DNA of 64,000 nucleotides from Sediminibacillus massiliensis (GCF_900156915.1 NZ_LT732535.1:3116838-3180837); one strand, 5' to 3'. Positions 51,003-60,391 are shown, counted from the stretch's first letter. Program-made: numbers and translations. Notes: generated from the letters alone by a model not told the origin.

Positions 51003-52511
51003 GTGCACATTGTTACCGCGAAAGAAATGTACGAAGCAGACCGTTATGCGATCGAGAAAATAGGGATAGATGGTAGAATGCTGATGGAAAATGCCGGTCG
51101 AGAAGCAGCTTCAAAGATACAGTCCAGAATTACGGAGGAAACGGCTGTACTTGTTCTTGTTGGGGCCGGGAATAACGGTGGGGACGGGTTTGTCATTGCC
51201 AGGACAATGGCGAATAACGGGTATCGAGTAACCCTGCTCCAATTGGTTCCCGATCACAAAATAAAAGGGGATGCTGCTTTTCATAAACAACTGTTTGTCA
51301 AAAGTGGAGGCGATATATGCTATTGGCAGGGAGTCGATTCTTTCAAAGCGTTGCTTAAGGATTTCGGGGTGGTGATCGATGCGATGCTCGGAATCGGTGT
51401 CAGTGGACCGTTGAGATCCCCGTTTGATGAAGCGGTCGAGGCGGTGAACGAGATGGAAATACTGACAATTGCTGTCGACATACCAAGCGGCGTTCCCGCC
51501 GATGAAGGGGTTGCGGAGTTTGATGGTATTCAGGCAGACCGCACCATTGTTATCGAACAGCCGAAAGTGAGTGCATATCTTCAGCATACGGCCCCCTATT
51601 ATGGGGAGTTGGAGATCGTGCGTATCGGAATCCCTCATCAAGCATTCCGTTCTTCCATCCAATTATGGGGGGAGAAAGAAGCAGGCAAGTCTCTGCCGGA
51701 TAGGGACCGATTCTCCCACAAGGGCAGTCACGGCAAAGGGCTTGTGATCGGTGGTGCCAGGGAAATGCCGGGGTCCATCTCGCTTACAACTCGTGCAGCA
51801 TTAAAAGCCGGTTCGGGTCTGATCACTACCGCAACAGTTCAGGAAGTGATTCCTGTCCTTTCATCAACTTGTCTTGAAGCAACGTACCTGTTACTGCAGG
51901 AGAAACAAGGAAGGATCGATGATCAACAGATAGATGTATCGGCTTTTGACGCGTTGGCGATCGGCATGGGGATGGGGCGAGAACCTCATACAAGTAATTT
52001 TACGAAGAATCTGCTGTTGAAAGCGGATATCCCTGTCTTAATCGACGCAGACGGGCTGCACCATGCCAAAGAAAATATATCCTTGTTGAAAAATCGGAAA
52101 AAGCCTACCGTGTTGACGCCGCACCCCGGCGAAATGGCCATGCTTACTGGGTATTCAGTTAAGGAAATACTCCAGAAGCCATTTTCTGTTTCCAGAGAGT
52201 TTGCTGTTGAACACCAAGTGTATTTGGTGCTCAAAGGATCGAATACGATTGTTGCCGATCCCGAGGGGAATCAATGGGTTAATACCTCTGGCAACGCCGG
52301 GCTTGCCAAAGGAGGCACTGGCGACGTATTATCCGGTATTTTGTTGGCGATGATCATGCAGAAGCAGACCATTCAGGAAGCGCTGTCCAATGGCTGCTTT
52401 ATTCATGGGAAATCAGCGGATGATGCTGTACGGGATTCCCATTCTCAACAGGATTTATTGGCAAGTGACGTTATTGATGGATTGGCATCTGTCTTTCGTA
52501 CATTTTCTTGA
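51003..52511 (+). CDS. nnrD: Bifunctional NAD(P)H-hydrate epimerase / ADP-dependent dehydratase
   Basis: Repairs damaged NAD(P)H hydrates. The N-terminal half (about 1-215) is the YjeF epimerase (NnrE) with VGAGNNGGDGFVIARTM, and the C-terminal half (about 230-500) is the dehydratase (NnrD) with HKGSHGKGLVIGGA, TPHPGEMAMLTG and AKGGTGDVLSGILL. At 502 residues both are full length. GTG 51003 follows AGGAGGG by six bases. In B. subtilis only the dehydratase part exists, elsewhere in the genome; the fused gene next to acpS is common in other Bacillaceae. Confidence 0.94.
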   Translation: MHIVTAKEMYEADRYAIEKIGIDGRMLMENAGREAASKIQSRITEETAVLVLVGAGNNGGDGFVIARTMANNGYRVTLLQLVPDHKIKGDAAFHKQLFVKSGGDICYWQGVDSFKALLKDFGVVIDAMLGIGVSGPLRSPFDEAVEAVNEMEILTIAVDIPSGVPADEGVAEFDGIQADRTIVIEQPKVSAYLQHTAPYYGELEIVRIGIPHQAFRSSIQLWGEKEAGKSLPDRDRFSHKGSHGKGLVIGGAREMPGSISLTTRAALKAGSGLITTATVQEVIPVLSSTCLEATYLLLQEKQGRIDDQQIDVSAFDALAIGMGMGREPHTSNFTKNLLLKADIPVLIDADGLHHAKENISLLKNRKKPTVLTPHPGEMAMLTGYSVKEILQKPFSVSREFAVEHQVYLVLKGSNTIVADPEGNQWVNTSGNAGLAKGGTGDVLSGILLAMIMQKQTIQEALSNGCFIHGKSADDAVRDSHSQQDLLASDVIDGLASVFRTFS

Positions 52512-52528
52512 CACAGGCTTGTGCGTTC

Positions 52529-52557
52529 CCTTTGTCCTTTGAAATGAGACAAAGGAG
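52529..52557 (+). promoter_or_regulatory. Hairpin overlapping the ydcC ribosome binding site
   Basis: CCTTTGTC (52529-52536) and GACAAAGG (52548-52555) are perfect arms; the AAAGGAG binding site (52551-52557) lies in the 3' arm, so the hairpin could limit translation of the next gene. Confidence 0.45.
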
Positions 52558-52565
52558 ATGTGACA

Positions 52566-53582
52566 ATGAGGAGAAAATTCGGCTTAGGAATCATTTTATT
52601 GTTGATCCTGGTCTTAGCAGCTTGCGGAGAAAAATCAAAAGAGGACGTAGCCGGGAAACTAGCCGACAATATGGAGAAAATGAATGGTTACAAAGCACAG
52701 GCAAGCATGAGTTTGCAGACAGGAGAAGAAAGCCAGACTTACAATATAGAAGTTGCTCACAAAAAGAAAGACTTCTATCGTGTTCTTTTAAAAAATGAAA
52801 AAGATGAGAAAGGCAGTCAAATCATCCTGAGAAACAATGACGGTGTATTTGTGTTGACACCTGCATTGAACAAAAGCTTCAAGTTCCAAAGTGAATGGCC
52901 GAATAACAGCAGTCAGCCTTATCTTTATCAGTCGCTAGTACAAGATGTCCTGAATGATGCGGAATCGGTATTCAAAGCGACGGAAAACTACTTTGTGTTT
53001 GAGACGAAAACGAATTATCAAAACAATAATAATCTGCCTTTCCAGGAAATTTATTTTGATAAGAAAACGTACACGCCGGTAATGGTCAAAGTGCTCGACA
53101 AGGATAAAAATCCACTGGTGGAAGTGCAATTCTCCGCCTTTGAAATCGATCCGGAATTTACCGATGATACTTTCGAAATCGAAAAGAATATGACGAGCGG
53201 TGTGCTTGGCATTCCGGCCATGGCTGAGGGTACAGAAAACAAGGAATTGGCGGTATTGTATCCAAACGTTAGTCTTGGTTCCGAGTTGGTCGAAACAAAA
53301 GAAATCGAGACAGAAAACGGGAAACGCGTCATTTTAACCTACGAAGGCGAGAAGAACTTCACCCTTGTGCAGGAAATGGCAAATTCATTCCCTGCCAGTG
53401 CCGCAGCACCTGAAAAAGTAAATGGAGAACCAGTTAACTTAGGCTTTACAATGGGGGCGCTGAGTGCTGCTTCCATAGAATGGAGCTACAATGGGGCAAC
53501 CTACTATCTGGCTAGTGATGAATTGACAAAAGAAGAATTGGTGGAAGTTGCGAGCTCGGTAACAGGACAACAAGTGAAGTGA
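52566..53582 (+). CDS. ydcC: LolA-like lipoprotein YdcC (sporulation protein family)
   Basis: A 338-residue lipoprotein with signal peptide and lipobox LVLAACGEK (Cys20). The mature part matches the YdcC/LolA-like fold: EKMNGYKAQASMSLQTGEES, a long beta-barrel region and a C-terminal DUF4367-type end (TMGALSAASIEWSYNGATYYL). In B. subtilis ydcC is at the same place and is expressed in the mother cell. ATG 52566 is eight bases after AAAGGAG. Its exact function is not known. No obvious strong terminator follows. Confidence 0.86.
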   Translation: MRRKFGLGIILLLILVLAACGEKSKEDVAGKLADNMEKMNGYKAQASMSLQTGEESQTYNIEVAHKKKDFYRVLLKNEKDEKGSQIILRNNDGVFVLTPALNKSFKFQSEWPNNSSQPYLYQSLVQDVLNDAESVFKATENYFVFETKTNYQNNNNLPFQEIYFDKKTYTPVMVKVLDKDKNPLVEVQFSAFEIDPEFTDDTFEIEKNMTSGVLGIPAMAEGTENKELAVLYPNVSLGSELVETKEIETENGKRVILTYEGEKNFTLVQEMANSFPASAAAPEKVNGEPVNLGFTMGALSAASIEWSYNGATYYLASDELTKEELVEVASSVTGQQVK

Positions 53583-53780
53583 TGGATACGTAAGCAGGCT
53601 CATAGTGGGGGTCTGCTTTATTTTTATCTTGATGCCGCCGGAAGAAAGTTTACCAGGTATATTGTGTAATACCAATCATTACAGGGGAGCGGAGCGGATA
53701 TAATCTTAAGTTTCTTCATGGCGGGACAAACCAGTTCCGTCACAGGTTGGCTGATTCCCCCTTCATCCATGCACAGCCCT

Positions 53781-53816
53781 TCACTTTTTGGTATGATAAA
53801 AAAATACGAAAAGTGA
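53781..53816. promoter_or_regulatory. Inverted repeat at the alr promoter
   Basis: TCACTTTT (53781-53788) and AAAAGTGA (53809-53816) are perfect 8-base arms, extended by GTAT/ATAC. The -10-like TATGAT (53792-53797) lies between them, so a regulator bound here could control alr. The rest of the 53583-53831 gap shows nothing definite. Confidence 0.4.
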
Positions 53817-53831
53817 TGGGAGAGGTAAGCG

Positions 53832-54992
53832 TTGCAACATGACAGATTTTATCGTGACTCCTGGGTGGAAGTAAATTTAGACAATATTGGTTATAATATT
53901 CAACAGCTAAGACAGCGTCTCCCGCAAACGACTGACATATTTGCCGTTGTGAAGGCAAATGGATATGGGCACGGGGATGTAGAAGTGGCGGAGGCAGCCT
54001 TGAAGGCTGGCGCAGACAGGCTTGCGGTTGCACTGTTGGATGAGGCTTTGAAACTTAGAAAATACGGGATAACGGCTCCTGTGCTGGTATTGGGGAGAGT
54101 CCGCCCGGAAGATGTCCCTGTCGCTGTTGAACACGACATCGCGGTCACTTTTTATCAAAAAGACTGGCTGCAACAAGTGAAAACCATAGATTTTGAGGGT
54201 AGAGTGAAAGTTCATATGAAATGGGACACCGGCATGGGACGGCTCGGGCTCCGTGAGGCAGCAGAACTAACAGAGATGCTCGAACAGCTGAAAAGTGACT
54301 GCTTTGAACTAGAGGGAGTATTCACGCATTTCGCTACCGCTGATGAGGCCGAGTTTGGCTATTTTGAGTTGCAGGAAGCGCGTTTTGATGAACTCTACCG
54401 GGTGTTTAATAAGAACTGGGAAGGAATTTCACCTGTTTTTCATACAGGAAACAGTGCGGCGAGCATGAGGTTCCCTGACAGGATGAAACAATATGTAAGA
54501 TTCGGAATTAGTATGTACGGTCTTTATCCCTCTTCTCAAGTGAAGGCAGAAAAGCCGATTGATCTGAAACCGGCCTTTTCTCTTCATAGCAGACTCATCC
54601 ATGTCAAAAAGCTCCCGGCTGGAGAATCGATAAGTTATGGGGCAACTTACACCACTGCTTCAGAAGAGTGGATCGGAACAGTCCCCCTCGGGTATGCAGA
54701 CGGGGTGACAAGAAAACTTCAAGGAAAAGAAGTTCTTGTAGGCGGTAAGAGATGCCCGATTGTAGGCCGGATTTGCATGGACCAACTGATGGTTCGTCTG
54801 GATGAGGAGCTTCCTGTCGGGACACAGGTGACAATCATCGGAAGCCAGGACGGTGAGGAAGTCACAGCCGATGAAGTCGCGGATTATCTGGAAACAATCA
54901 ATTATGAAATAACTTGTATGATCAATCCACGCGTGCCCAGGATCTATATGGAAAATAATCAAGTAAAGAAAATCAAAAATTGGTTATTATAG
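53832..54992 (+). CDS. alr: Alanine racemase
   Basis: Makes D-alanine for peptidoglycan with pyridoxal phosphate. The 386-residue protein has Lys41 in FAVVKANGYGHGDVEVA (PLP Schiff base), the second base Tyr in ESISYGATYTT, RFGISMYGLYPS and GRICMDQLMV. The length fits the family. The start appears to be TTG 53832 after GGGAGAGG. The position between ydcC and ndoAI is the same as in B. subtilis alrA. Confidence 0.95.
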   Translation: MQHDRFYRDSWVEVNLDNIGYNIQQLRQRLPQTTDIFAVVKANGYGHGDVEVAEAALKAGADRLAVALLDEALKLRKYGITAPVLVLGRVRPEDVPVAVEHDIAVTFYQKDWLQQVKTIDFEGRVKVHMKWDTGMGRLGLREAAELTEMLEQLKSDCFELEGVFTHFATADEAEFGYFELQEARFDELYRVFNKNWEGISPVFHTGNSAASMRFPDRMKQYVRFGISMYGLYPSSQVKAEKPIDLKPAFSLHSRLIHVKKLPAGESISYGATYTTASEEWIGTVPLGYADGVTRKLQGKEVLVGGKRCPIVGRICMDQLMVRLDEELPVGTQVTIIGSQDGEEVTADEVADYLETINYEITCMINPRVPRIYMENNQVKKIKNWLL

Positions 54993-55129
54993 GAACAGAG
55001 GGAAAATTCAGCGTCCTGTAACAGTGAACGGAAAGGAAAAGTTTCCCGGAATCAGAAAAACAAACAGGTCGATTACTGCGGCAGACTATTCATGACCAAG
55101 TTTTTCTAACAAAAAGTTACGAAATGACT

Positions 55130-55158
55130 TTGCAAAGCGCTTTATAGAATGATATGAT
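55130..55158 (+). promoter_or_regulatory. SigA promoter of ndoAI-ndoA
   Basis: TTGCAA (55130-55135), a 17-base spacer and TATGAT (55153-55158). The gap 54993-55129 shows no other recognisable element. Confidence 0.6.
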
Positions 55159-55211
55159 TGAAATGGATTAAAAACAGACTGGGCTTGTAGATATGGTGGA
55201 GGTGTATGGTT

Positions 55212-55487
55212 GTGTCAGAGAGCTTACAAGAGGTTGTTGTAAGGCTGCCAAAAAACCTGCTTAGCGAGGTGGATGGTTTAATGGAAACAGAGAACAGTGA
55301 TCTGAGCGACTTTATTTGTCAGGCAACAAAATCGTATTTGCGTGAAAAGAAAAAACGCCATATTCGGGAATCAATGCAAAGAGGCTACATGGAAATGGCG
55401 AAAATAAATCTCAACATTGCTTCAGAAGCTTTCCAAGCTGAAGAGGAGGCAGAAAACACCCTAGAGCGACTAGTGAGTGGGGTGTAA
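55212..55487 (+). CDS. ndoAI: EndoAI antitoxin (ribbon-helix-helix)
   Basis: Antitoxin of the MazF-type RNase encoded next; it binds the toxin and the promoter DNA. The 91-residue protein has an N-terminal ribbon-helix-helix region ([19 protein letters not shown]) and a C-terminal toxin-binding helix that ends [20 protein letters not shown] and ERLVSGV, matching the known EndoAI end. GTG 55212 (V-S-E-S) is preferred over ATG 55206 because GGAGG is nine bases away and the family starts M-S-E-S. Confidence 0.92.
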   Translation: MSESLQEVVVRLPKNLLSEVDGLMETENSDLSDFICQATKSYLREKKKRHIRESMQRGYMEMAKINLNIASEAFQAEEEAENTLERLVSGV

Positions 55488-55491
55488 GGGA

Positions 55492-55842
55492 TTGATTGTA
55501 AAAAGAGGCGAAGTTTATTTCGCCGATCTTTCCCCTGTAGTGGGTTCAGAACAGGGGGGCGTTCGTCCAGTATTGGTTTTGCAAAACGATATTGGCAACC
55601 GTTTTAGCCCTACGGTTATTGTTGCAGCGATTACCGCGCAAATACAAAAGGCAAAACTGCCTACACATGTTGAAATTGATGCCAAGAAATATGGATTTGA
55701 ACGTGACTCTGTTATTTTATTAGAACAGATTAGGACTATTGATAAACAGCGATTGACTGATAAGATTACCCAGTTAGACAATCATATGATGGAAAATATC
55801 AATAAAGCGTTGGAAATAAGTCTTGGTCTGACTGATTTTTAA
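55492..55842 (+). CDS. ndoA: EndoA endoribonuclease toxin (MazF family)
   Basis: Cuts mRNA at UACAU sites in B. subtilis. The 116-residue protein begins at TTG 55492 with [20 protein letters not shown], carries [15 protein letters not shown] and [19 protein letters not shown] with the catalytic Arg/Thr region, and is practically identical in pattern and length to EndoA. Its start is four bases after the antitoxin stop, with the binding site (GGGGTGTAAGGG) inside the antitoxin end. The pair sits just upstream of the rsb operon, as in B. subtilis. Confidence 0.95.
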   Translation: MIVKRGEVYFADLSPVVGSEQGGVRPVLVLQNDIGNRFSPTVIVAAITAQIQKAKLPTHVEIDAKKYGFERDSVILLEQIRTIDKQRLTDKITQLDNHMMENINKALEISLGLTDF

Positions 55843-55879
55843 TGGAATGTTACCCTGAAAAACCGAATGTAAAACAACG

Positions 55880-55915
55880 TGCCCTTGTCATAGGAATGAC
55901 TTGGGCATTTTTTGT
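55880..55915 (+). terminator. Terminator of ndoAI-ndoA
   Basis: TGCCC-TTGTCAT pairs with ATGACTTGGGCA, followed by six T. The rest of the gap to 56101 holds no clear element beyond AT-rich sequence. Confidence 0.85.
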
Positions 55916-56101
55916 GCATAAGGGAAATTTCGATCTTGGAAGAAAGGGTAATTTGTGGAATTAAGTTAATTTTAATGGTAGGTTATTATCAACACAGGGA
56001 TTGAGCGTCCTTACATATGCTATCAAAAAGTTTGCGCACTTGTCCTAAACATGTGACAATAGAAGCAGCATATTATTGGGATTTTATCAGGGGGTAGCGG
56101 A

Positions 56102-56971
56102 ATGGATAAGAAACTTAAAAATCTAGTGATCGAAAACAGCGACACCATTGTCCAAATGTGGCTGGAAGAAGTTTCGAAAAACCGGCGGGGTGACTATACG
56201 GCGACAATCTCTGAAGAGCTATTCGAAAGCACGAACAGAGAGTTTGTCAATGTCATCTTCGCCAGTGTCGAAAAGCAGGGTAAAACGAATGAATTAAATG
56301 ACTTTTCTGAAAGGCTGATTAATTTAGGATGGCCTTTGAGCTATCTTACGGACGGACTTCAGGCTTTCCGCAGAGTCACGATTGATTTTATATTGACACG
56401 ATCGGAAAAGGTCGACTCCAAGTACTTTACCCAAGTTCTGCAGGCGGTTGATAAATGGGTGGACCCTATTATCAACCATCTCGTCAACGAATACTCTGGA
56501 AGCTGGGAACATATTGTTTCCTTGCAGAGGGTAGCGCTTCAAGAGTTATCGGCTCCCTTGATTCCGGTAATGGAAAACATTACAGTGATGCCCCTGATTG
56601 GAACAATAGATACGGAACGTGCCAAACTGATCATGGAAAATTTACTTGATGGGGTAATAAAGCATAACGCAGAGGTTGTGTTAATTGATATTACCGGTGT
56701 TCCGGTCGTGGATACGATGGTAGCACACCATATCATTCAAGCAGCGGAGGCTGTTCGTCTTATCGGTTCCACATGTATCCTGGTTGGGATTCGTCCGGAA
56801 ATCGCCCAGACAATTGTCAACTTAGGCATTGATTTAGGGAAATTCCCGACCAAAAGTTCCTTGAGAAAAGGATTCCAGACTGCATTGGAGCTAACCAACC
56901 GGACAATTGTCAGCACGAAGAGTCAAGAAGAAGATATAGAGAAACTAGTCGATTCTCTGGATAGGGAGTGA
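56102..56971 (+). CDS. rsbR: Stressosome sensor/co-antagonist RsbR
   Basis: A subunit of the stressosome, the cytoplasmic complex that senses physical stress. The 289-residue protein has an N-terminal non-heme globin-like sensor domain (about 1-140) and a C-terminal STAS domain (about 150-270) with [20 protein letters not shown], which contains the threonines phosphorylated by RsbT. GGGGGTAGCGG precedes the ATG. It is the first gene of rsbRSTUVW-sigB-rsbX. Paralogues (RsbRB-RD) usually lie elsewhere in the genome. Confidence 0.94.
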   Translation: MDKKLKNLVIENSDTIVQMWLEEVSKNRRGDYTATISEELFESTNREFVNVIFASVEKQGKTNELNDFSERLINLGWPLSYLTDGLQAFRRVTIDFILTRSEKVDSKYFTQVLQAVDKWVDPIINHLVNEYSGSWEHIVSLQRVALQELSAPLIPVMENITVMPLIGTIDTERAKLIMENLLDGVIKHNAEVVLIDITGVPVVDTMVAHHIIQAAEAVRLIGSTCILVGIRPEIAQTIVNLGIDLGKFPTKSSLRKGFQTALELTNRTIVSTKSQEEDIEKLVDSLDRE

Positions 56972-56976
56972 ACGTC

Positions 56977-57333
56977 ATGAGAATACCAATTCTAAAGCTG
57001 CATAACTATTTGTTGATTTCTATCCAAATAGATCTGGATGATCAGAGCGCGATTCAATTCCAGGAAGATTTGTTGAATAAGATTCATACAAGCGGCGCGA
57101 CAGGGGTAGTGATCGATCTTACTTCAGTCGACATCATTGATTCATTTATTGCGAAAGTTCTGGGGGATGTAGTAACAATGTCGGATCTCATGGGAGCTAA
57201 AGTCGTCTTGACTGGTATCCAGCCAGCGGTTGCCATGACATTGATTGACTTAGGCATTCATCTTCAAGATGTCCCGACTGCCCTTGACCTTGAGCAAGGC
57301 TTGATCAAATTGAGACAGGAATTGGAGGAGTGA
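56977..57333 (+). CDS. rsbS: Stressosome scaffold RsbS
   Basis: A single STAS-domain protein of 118 residues that holds RsbT in the unstressed cell. The phosphorylation loop is [16 protein letters not shown], with Ser56 as the RsbT target, followed by [16 protein letters not shown]. The start is ATG 56977 (M-R-I-P-I-L-K), the family start; the GTG at 56968 would add non-family residues. It lies five bases after rsbR and three before the rsbT ATG. Confidence 0.95.
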   Translation: MRIPILKLHNYLLISIQIDLDDQSAIQFQEDLLNKIHTSGATGVVIDLTSVDIIDSFIAKVLGDVVTMSDLMGAKVVLTGIQPAVAMTLIDLGIHLQDVPTALDLEQGLIKLRQELEE

Positions 57334-57335
57334 GC

Positions 57336-57737
57336 ATGGACTTCCAATCCTGCGTTAATATTCAAAAAGAGTGGGATATAGTCGGCGCTCGCCAAATAGG
57401 GCGTGATTTTGCAAGAAAAATAGGGTTCGGCACTGTGGACCAGGCCCGAATAGCCACTGCTATATCTGAACTCGCTCGTAATATATATTTATACGCTGGT
57501 ACAGGAAAGGTATGTTTTGAAACAATCGAAGAAATTGACCATAAAGGTATCTGCATAATCGCCATGGATGATGGGCCGGGTATTTCGGAAATAAATAAGG
57601 TCATGGAAGATGGTTATTCCACATCCGGCGGATTGGGTGCAGGATTACCGGGGGTAAAACGACTCATGGATGAGTTTGATATTGTTTCCGAGCAAGGGAA
57701 GGGGACAGAGATAAGAACCATTAAGTGGGTTCGTTGA
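57336..57737 (+). CDS. rsbT: Switch-kinase RsbT
   Basis: A serine/threonine kinase of the GHKL type (133 residues). It phosphorylates RsbS and RsbR and, when released, binds and activates RsbU. The N box is RIATAISELARNIYLYAG, G1 is MDDGPGISE, and GGLGAGLPGVKRLMDEF is the ATP lid. ATG 57336 follows TTGGAGGAG by five bases; its upstream GTG overlaps the rsbS stop. Organisation is identical to B. subtilis. Confidence 0.95.
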   Translation: MDFQSCVNIQKEWDIVGARQIGRDFARKIGFGTVDQARIATAISELARNIYLYAGTGKVCFETIEEIDHKGICIIAMDDGPGISEINKVMEDGYSTSGGLGAGLPGVKRLMDEFDIVSEQGKGTEIRTIKWVR

Positions 57738-57752
57738 TGAGGGGGGTTCTAA

Positions 57753-58763
57753 ATGAGTACACTAAATCTGGATTTAGGCAATTATCGGGATTTATTGAAA
57801 CAATATATAAGGACACAGGATGAAACGGCTTTATATCAAGCTGAACAGTTCAGTAAGTTGTCGATGCAGCACAACATTTCCCCTGAAGAAATTATTAATG
57901 TTCATATCCAGGCCTTACAAGATATATACCCAGACTTGCCGGAGGGTATCCAGTCTTCCATGAATTTTTTGTTGGAAGCGATGATATCTTACGGCCTGGC
58001 ATACCAGGAATTCCAATCGCTGAGAGAGAAACAGCTGGAATTGAAATCGGAAATATCCGTGGCAGCAAGCATGCAGCAGACGTTGCTTACGACAGTTAAA
58101 CCTCAGATAGAGGGATTAGATATCGGCGCTATCAGTGTTCCTGCCAACCAAATGAATGGAGATTATTACCACTTCGTCCATAATGACCGCGGCTCATTGG
58201 GAATAGCGATAGCCGACGTTATCGGTAAGGGCATCCCTGCTGCCCTGGCGATGTCCATGATCAAGTATTCAATGGATAGTTTTCCTGAAAATGGAATGAA
58301 TCCTAGCAGTATCCTGCAAAGCTTGAACAGAGTGGTGGAGCGAAACGTCGATCCGAGCATGTTCATCACCATGTTTTATGGGTTGTTTGATCCTGATCTG
58401 GACACATTTTTCTATTCTTCTGCCGGTCATGAGCCTGGTTTTTATTACAATGCAGAAGAAGACAAATTCGAAGAAATAGAAGCAAAAGGAATTGTCCTCG
58501 GGGTAACCAAGGATACGACCTACCGGCAGTATGAGAAGAAGATCAATCCCAATGATATGGTGATTCTTCTGACTGACGGGGTGACAGAATGCAGGCAGGG
58601 TGATCGTTTTATCGAGCCTGAAGAAGTATTGGATGTTATCAAGCAATACATGCATTTGCCTGCACAAAAAATTGTCGAACAAGTGTACAAACACTTTGAA
58701 CGGCTACAGGATTTCCATCTGAGGGATGACTTTACACTAATTATTTTGCGTAAAGAAGTTTGA
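57753..58763 (+). CDS. rsbU: PP2C-type phosphatase RsbU
   Basis: Dephosphorylates RsbV after binding RsbT. Its 336 residues comprise an N-terminal four-helix RsbT-binding domain (about 1-85), a coiled linker (SLREKQLELKSEISVAASMQ) and a SpoIIE-like PP2C domain with metal-binding Asp in NQMNGDYYHF, ADVIGKGIPAALAMSMIK, LTDGVTECRQ and LRDDFTLIIL. All metal ligands seem present. GAGGGGGG precedes the ATG. The end of the gene contains the SigB promoter of the downstream genes. Confidence 0.94.
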   Translation: MSTLNLDLGNYRDLLKQYIRTQDETALYQAEQFSKLSMQHNISPEEIINVHIQALQDIYPDLPEGIQSSMNFLLEAMISYGLAYQEFQSLREKQLELKSEISVAASMQQTLLTTVKPQIEGLDIGAISVPANQMNGDYYHFVHNDRGSLGIAIADVIGKGIPAALAMSMIKYSMDSFPENGMNPSSILQSLNRVVERNVDPSMFITMFYGLFDPDLDTFFYSSAGHEPGFYYNAEEDKFEEIEAKGIVLGVTKDTTYRQYEKKINPNDMVILLTDGVTECRQGDRFIEPEEVLDVIKQYMHLPAQKIVEQVYKHFERLQDFHLRDDFTLIILRKEV

Positions 58764-58784
58764 TTGCTTTCTAATCAGGGTAAC
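58759..58784 (+). promoter_or_regulatory. SigB promoter before rsbV
   Basis: GTTTGA (58759-58764), a 14-base spacer and GGGTAA (58779-58784). It lies at the place of the known autoregulatory SigB promoter of rsbV-rsbW-sigB-rsbX in B. subtilis. Confidence 0.85.
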
Positions 58785-58823
58785 ATCTATTGAGTGAATC
58801 TTTTCTGGAGTAGGAGGATGAAT

Positions 58824-59153
58824 ATGAATCTGGAAATTGATGTGATAAATAATGAAGCTTCAGCAGTTGTTGTGCTAGGTGGAGAGATTGATGCATATAC
58901 AGCTCCCAAACTAAAGGAAACTTTAATGCCGCTTACCCAGCAAGAGGGTCAGTTAGTAGAAGTTAACTTGGAAAATGTTAATTATATGGATAGTACAGGC
59001 TTGGGTGTTTTTGTCAGTGCGTTGAAATCTTCAAAAGAAAATAACAGCGAGTTAAAGCTCGTACAGCTGCAAGACAGAGTATTACGACTGTTCGAAATAA
59101 CAGGTTTGACTGATATTATTAATATTGATTCTACAGTACAGGGTGGGTCTTAA
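58824..59153 (+). CDS. rsbV: Anti-anti-sigma factor RsbV
   Basis: A 109-residue STAS protein that binds RsbW when unphosphorylated and so frees SigB. The phosphorylation site is Ser57 in VNYMDSTGLGVFVSA, near the usual position. ATG 58824 is six bases after AGGAGG; ATG 58818 lies directly on it. Its length equals that of B. subtilis RsbV. Confidence 0.95.
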   Translation: MNLEIDVINNEASAVVVLGGEIDAYTAPKLKETLMPLTQQEGQLVEVNLENVNYMDSTGLGVFVSALKSSKENNSELKLVQLQDRVLRLFEITGLTDIINIDSTVQGGS

Positions 59154-59154
59154 T

Positions 59155-59631
59155 ATGGAACCTTTTGACTTTATCGAAATTAAAGTTCCTGCTAAATCGG
59201 AATATGTCGGAGTTGTCCGTCTCAGTACTTCGGGAGTAGCTAATCGGATGGGTTTCAGTTACGAAGATATCGAGGATTTAAAAGTTGCCATTTCCGAAGC
59301 AATGACCAACGCTGTCACACATGCTTATAATGAAAACGAAGAGGGTGAAGTGACAGTCGGTTTCGGTGTCTATAATGATCGATTGGAGGTTATGGTAGCT
59401 GATCACGGTGGAAGCTTTGACCTTGGAAAGGTGAAGGCTGATATCGGTCCTTATGAACAATCCGAACCGATCGAGAATTTGAGAGAAGGCGGATTCGGGT
59501 TGTTTTTGATCGATGCATTAATGGATAAAGTGGAGATAAATAGCGACCACGGGGTAATCGTATTGATGACAAAATATCTTCACGAATATAAGGTGGGATT
59601 AGATGACGACCAAATCTCAACCACACAATAG
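59155..59631 (+). CDS. rsbW: Anti-sigma factor and RsbV kinase RsbW
   Basis: Holds SigB inactive and phosphorylates RsbV. The 158-residue GHKL protein shows the N box LKVAISEAMTNAVTHAYNE, G1 VADHGGSFD and GGFGLFLIDALMDKVE. The start is ATG 59155, one base after the rsbV stop. The gene overlaps sigB by 29 bases, so anti-sigma and sigma are made in a coupled way. Confidence 0.95.
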   Translation: MEPFDFIEIKVPAKSEYVGVVRLSTSGVANRMGFSYEDIEDLKVAISEAMTNAVTHAYNENEEGEVTVGFGVYNDRLEVMVADHGGSFDLGKVKADIGPYEQSEPIENLREGGFGLFLIDALMDKVEINSDHGVIVLMTKYLHEYKVGLDDDQISTTQ

Positions 59632-60391
59632 AGGTGAGGATGAGATTTACCAATGGATAAGGCATCTGCAAGATTATCCCCAAGATGAGGAAGTTCAGGA
59701 GAAAATTGTATTGGCCTATCAAGATCTGGTGGAGTCTATTGCCCGTAAATATTCGAAAAATAGTTCCATTCACGAAGACTTGGTACAAGTCGGGATGCTG
59801 GGGTTGTTGGCTGCAATAAGAAGATACGACCCTGAATTTGGTAAGTCTTTTGAATCCTTTGCAATTCCTACAATTATCGGAGAAATAAAACGGTTCATCC
59901 GTGATAAGACATGGAGTGTCCATGTACCCCGTCGTATAAAAGAACTAGGACCGAAAATCAAAAAGGCTATCGAAGAATTGACTTCTGATCAGCAAAAATC
60001 CCCTTCCGTTGCCGATATTGCCGCATATTTGGAAGTGAGTGAAGAGGACGTATTGGAAACGATGGAAATGGGGAAAAGCTATAAAGCCTTGTCTGTCGAC
60101 CGTAAAATTGAAGCAGATTCTGATGGGAGTACCGTTTCGATCTTGGATCTGATCGGTAACCAGGATGCTGGATATGAAAACATCGATCAACGTATGCTGC
60201 TGGAGAAAATCCTGCCAATCTTGACAGAAAGAGAACAGGAAATTCTCAAATGTACATACTTTGAGAATATGAGCCAGAAAGATACCGGTGAAATGCTGGG
60301 AATATCACAAATGCATGTATCGAGGCTACAAAGACGTGCGTTAAGAAAGCTAAGGGAAACATTGCAATCGGAAAGCTCGGAGGTCTTCTAG
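59603..60391 (+). CDS. sigB: General stress sigma factor SigB
   Basis: Directs RNA polymerase to general stress promoters (GTTTAA-N13-15-GGGTAT). The 262-residue protein has region 2 (FHEDLVQVGMLGL-type motif seen as IHEDLVQVGMLGLLAAIRRY, then FAIPTIIGEIKRFIRDKTWS), the core-binding region and region 4.2 MSQKDTGEMLGISQMHVSRL. Start ATG 59603 overlaps rsbW. Region 2.4/4.2 residues look normal, so promoter preference should follow the B. subtilis consensus. Confidence 0.97.
   Translation: MTTKSQPHNRGEDEIYQWIRHLQDYPQDEEVQEKIVLAYQDLVESIARKYSKNSSIHEDLVQVGMLGLLAAIRRYDPEFGKSFESFAIPTIIGEIKRFIRDKTWSVHVPRRIKELGPKIKKAIEELTSDQQKSPSVADIAAYLEVSEEDVLETMEMGKSYKALSVDRKIEADSDGSTVSILDLIGNQDAGYENIDQRMLLEKILPILTEREQEILKCTYFENMSQKDTGEMLGISQMHVSRLQRRALRKLRETLQSESSEVF

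Noticed and set aside
55920-56101. SigB-like promoter before rsbR
   Set aside because: GGGTAA occurs near 55946 but the -35 GTTT is absent at the right distance, and the rsbRSTU part is normally SigA-driven.
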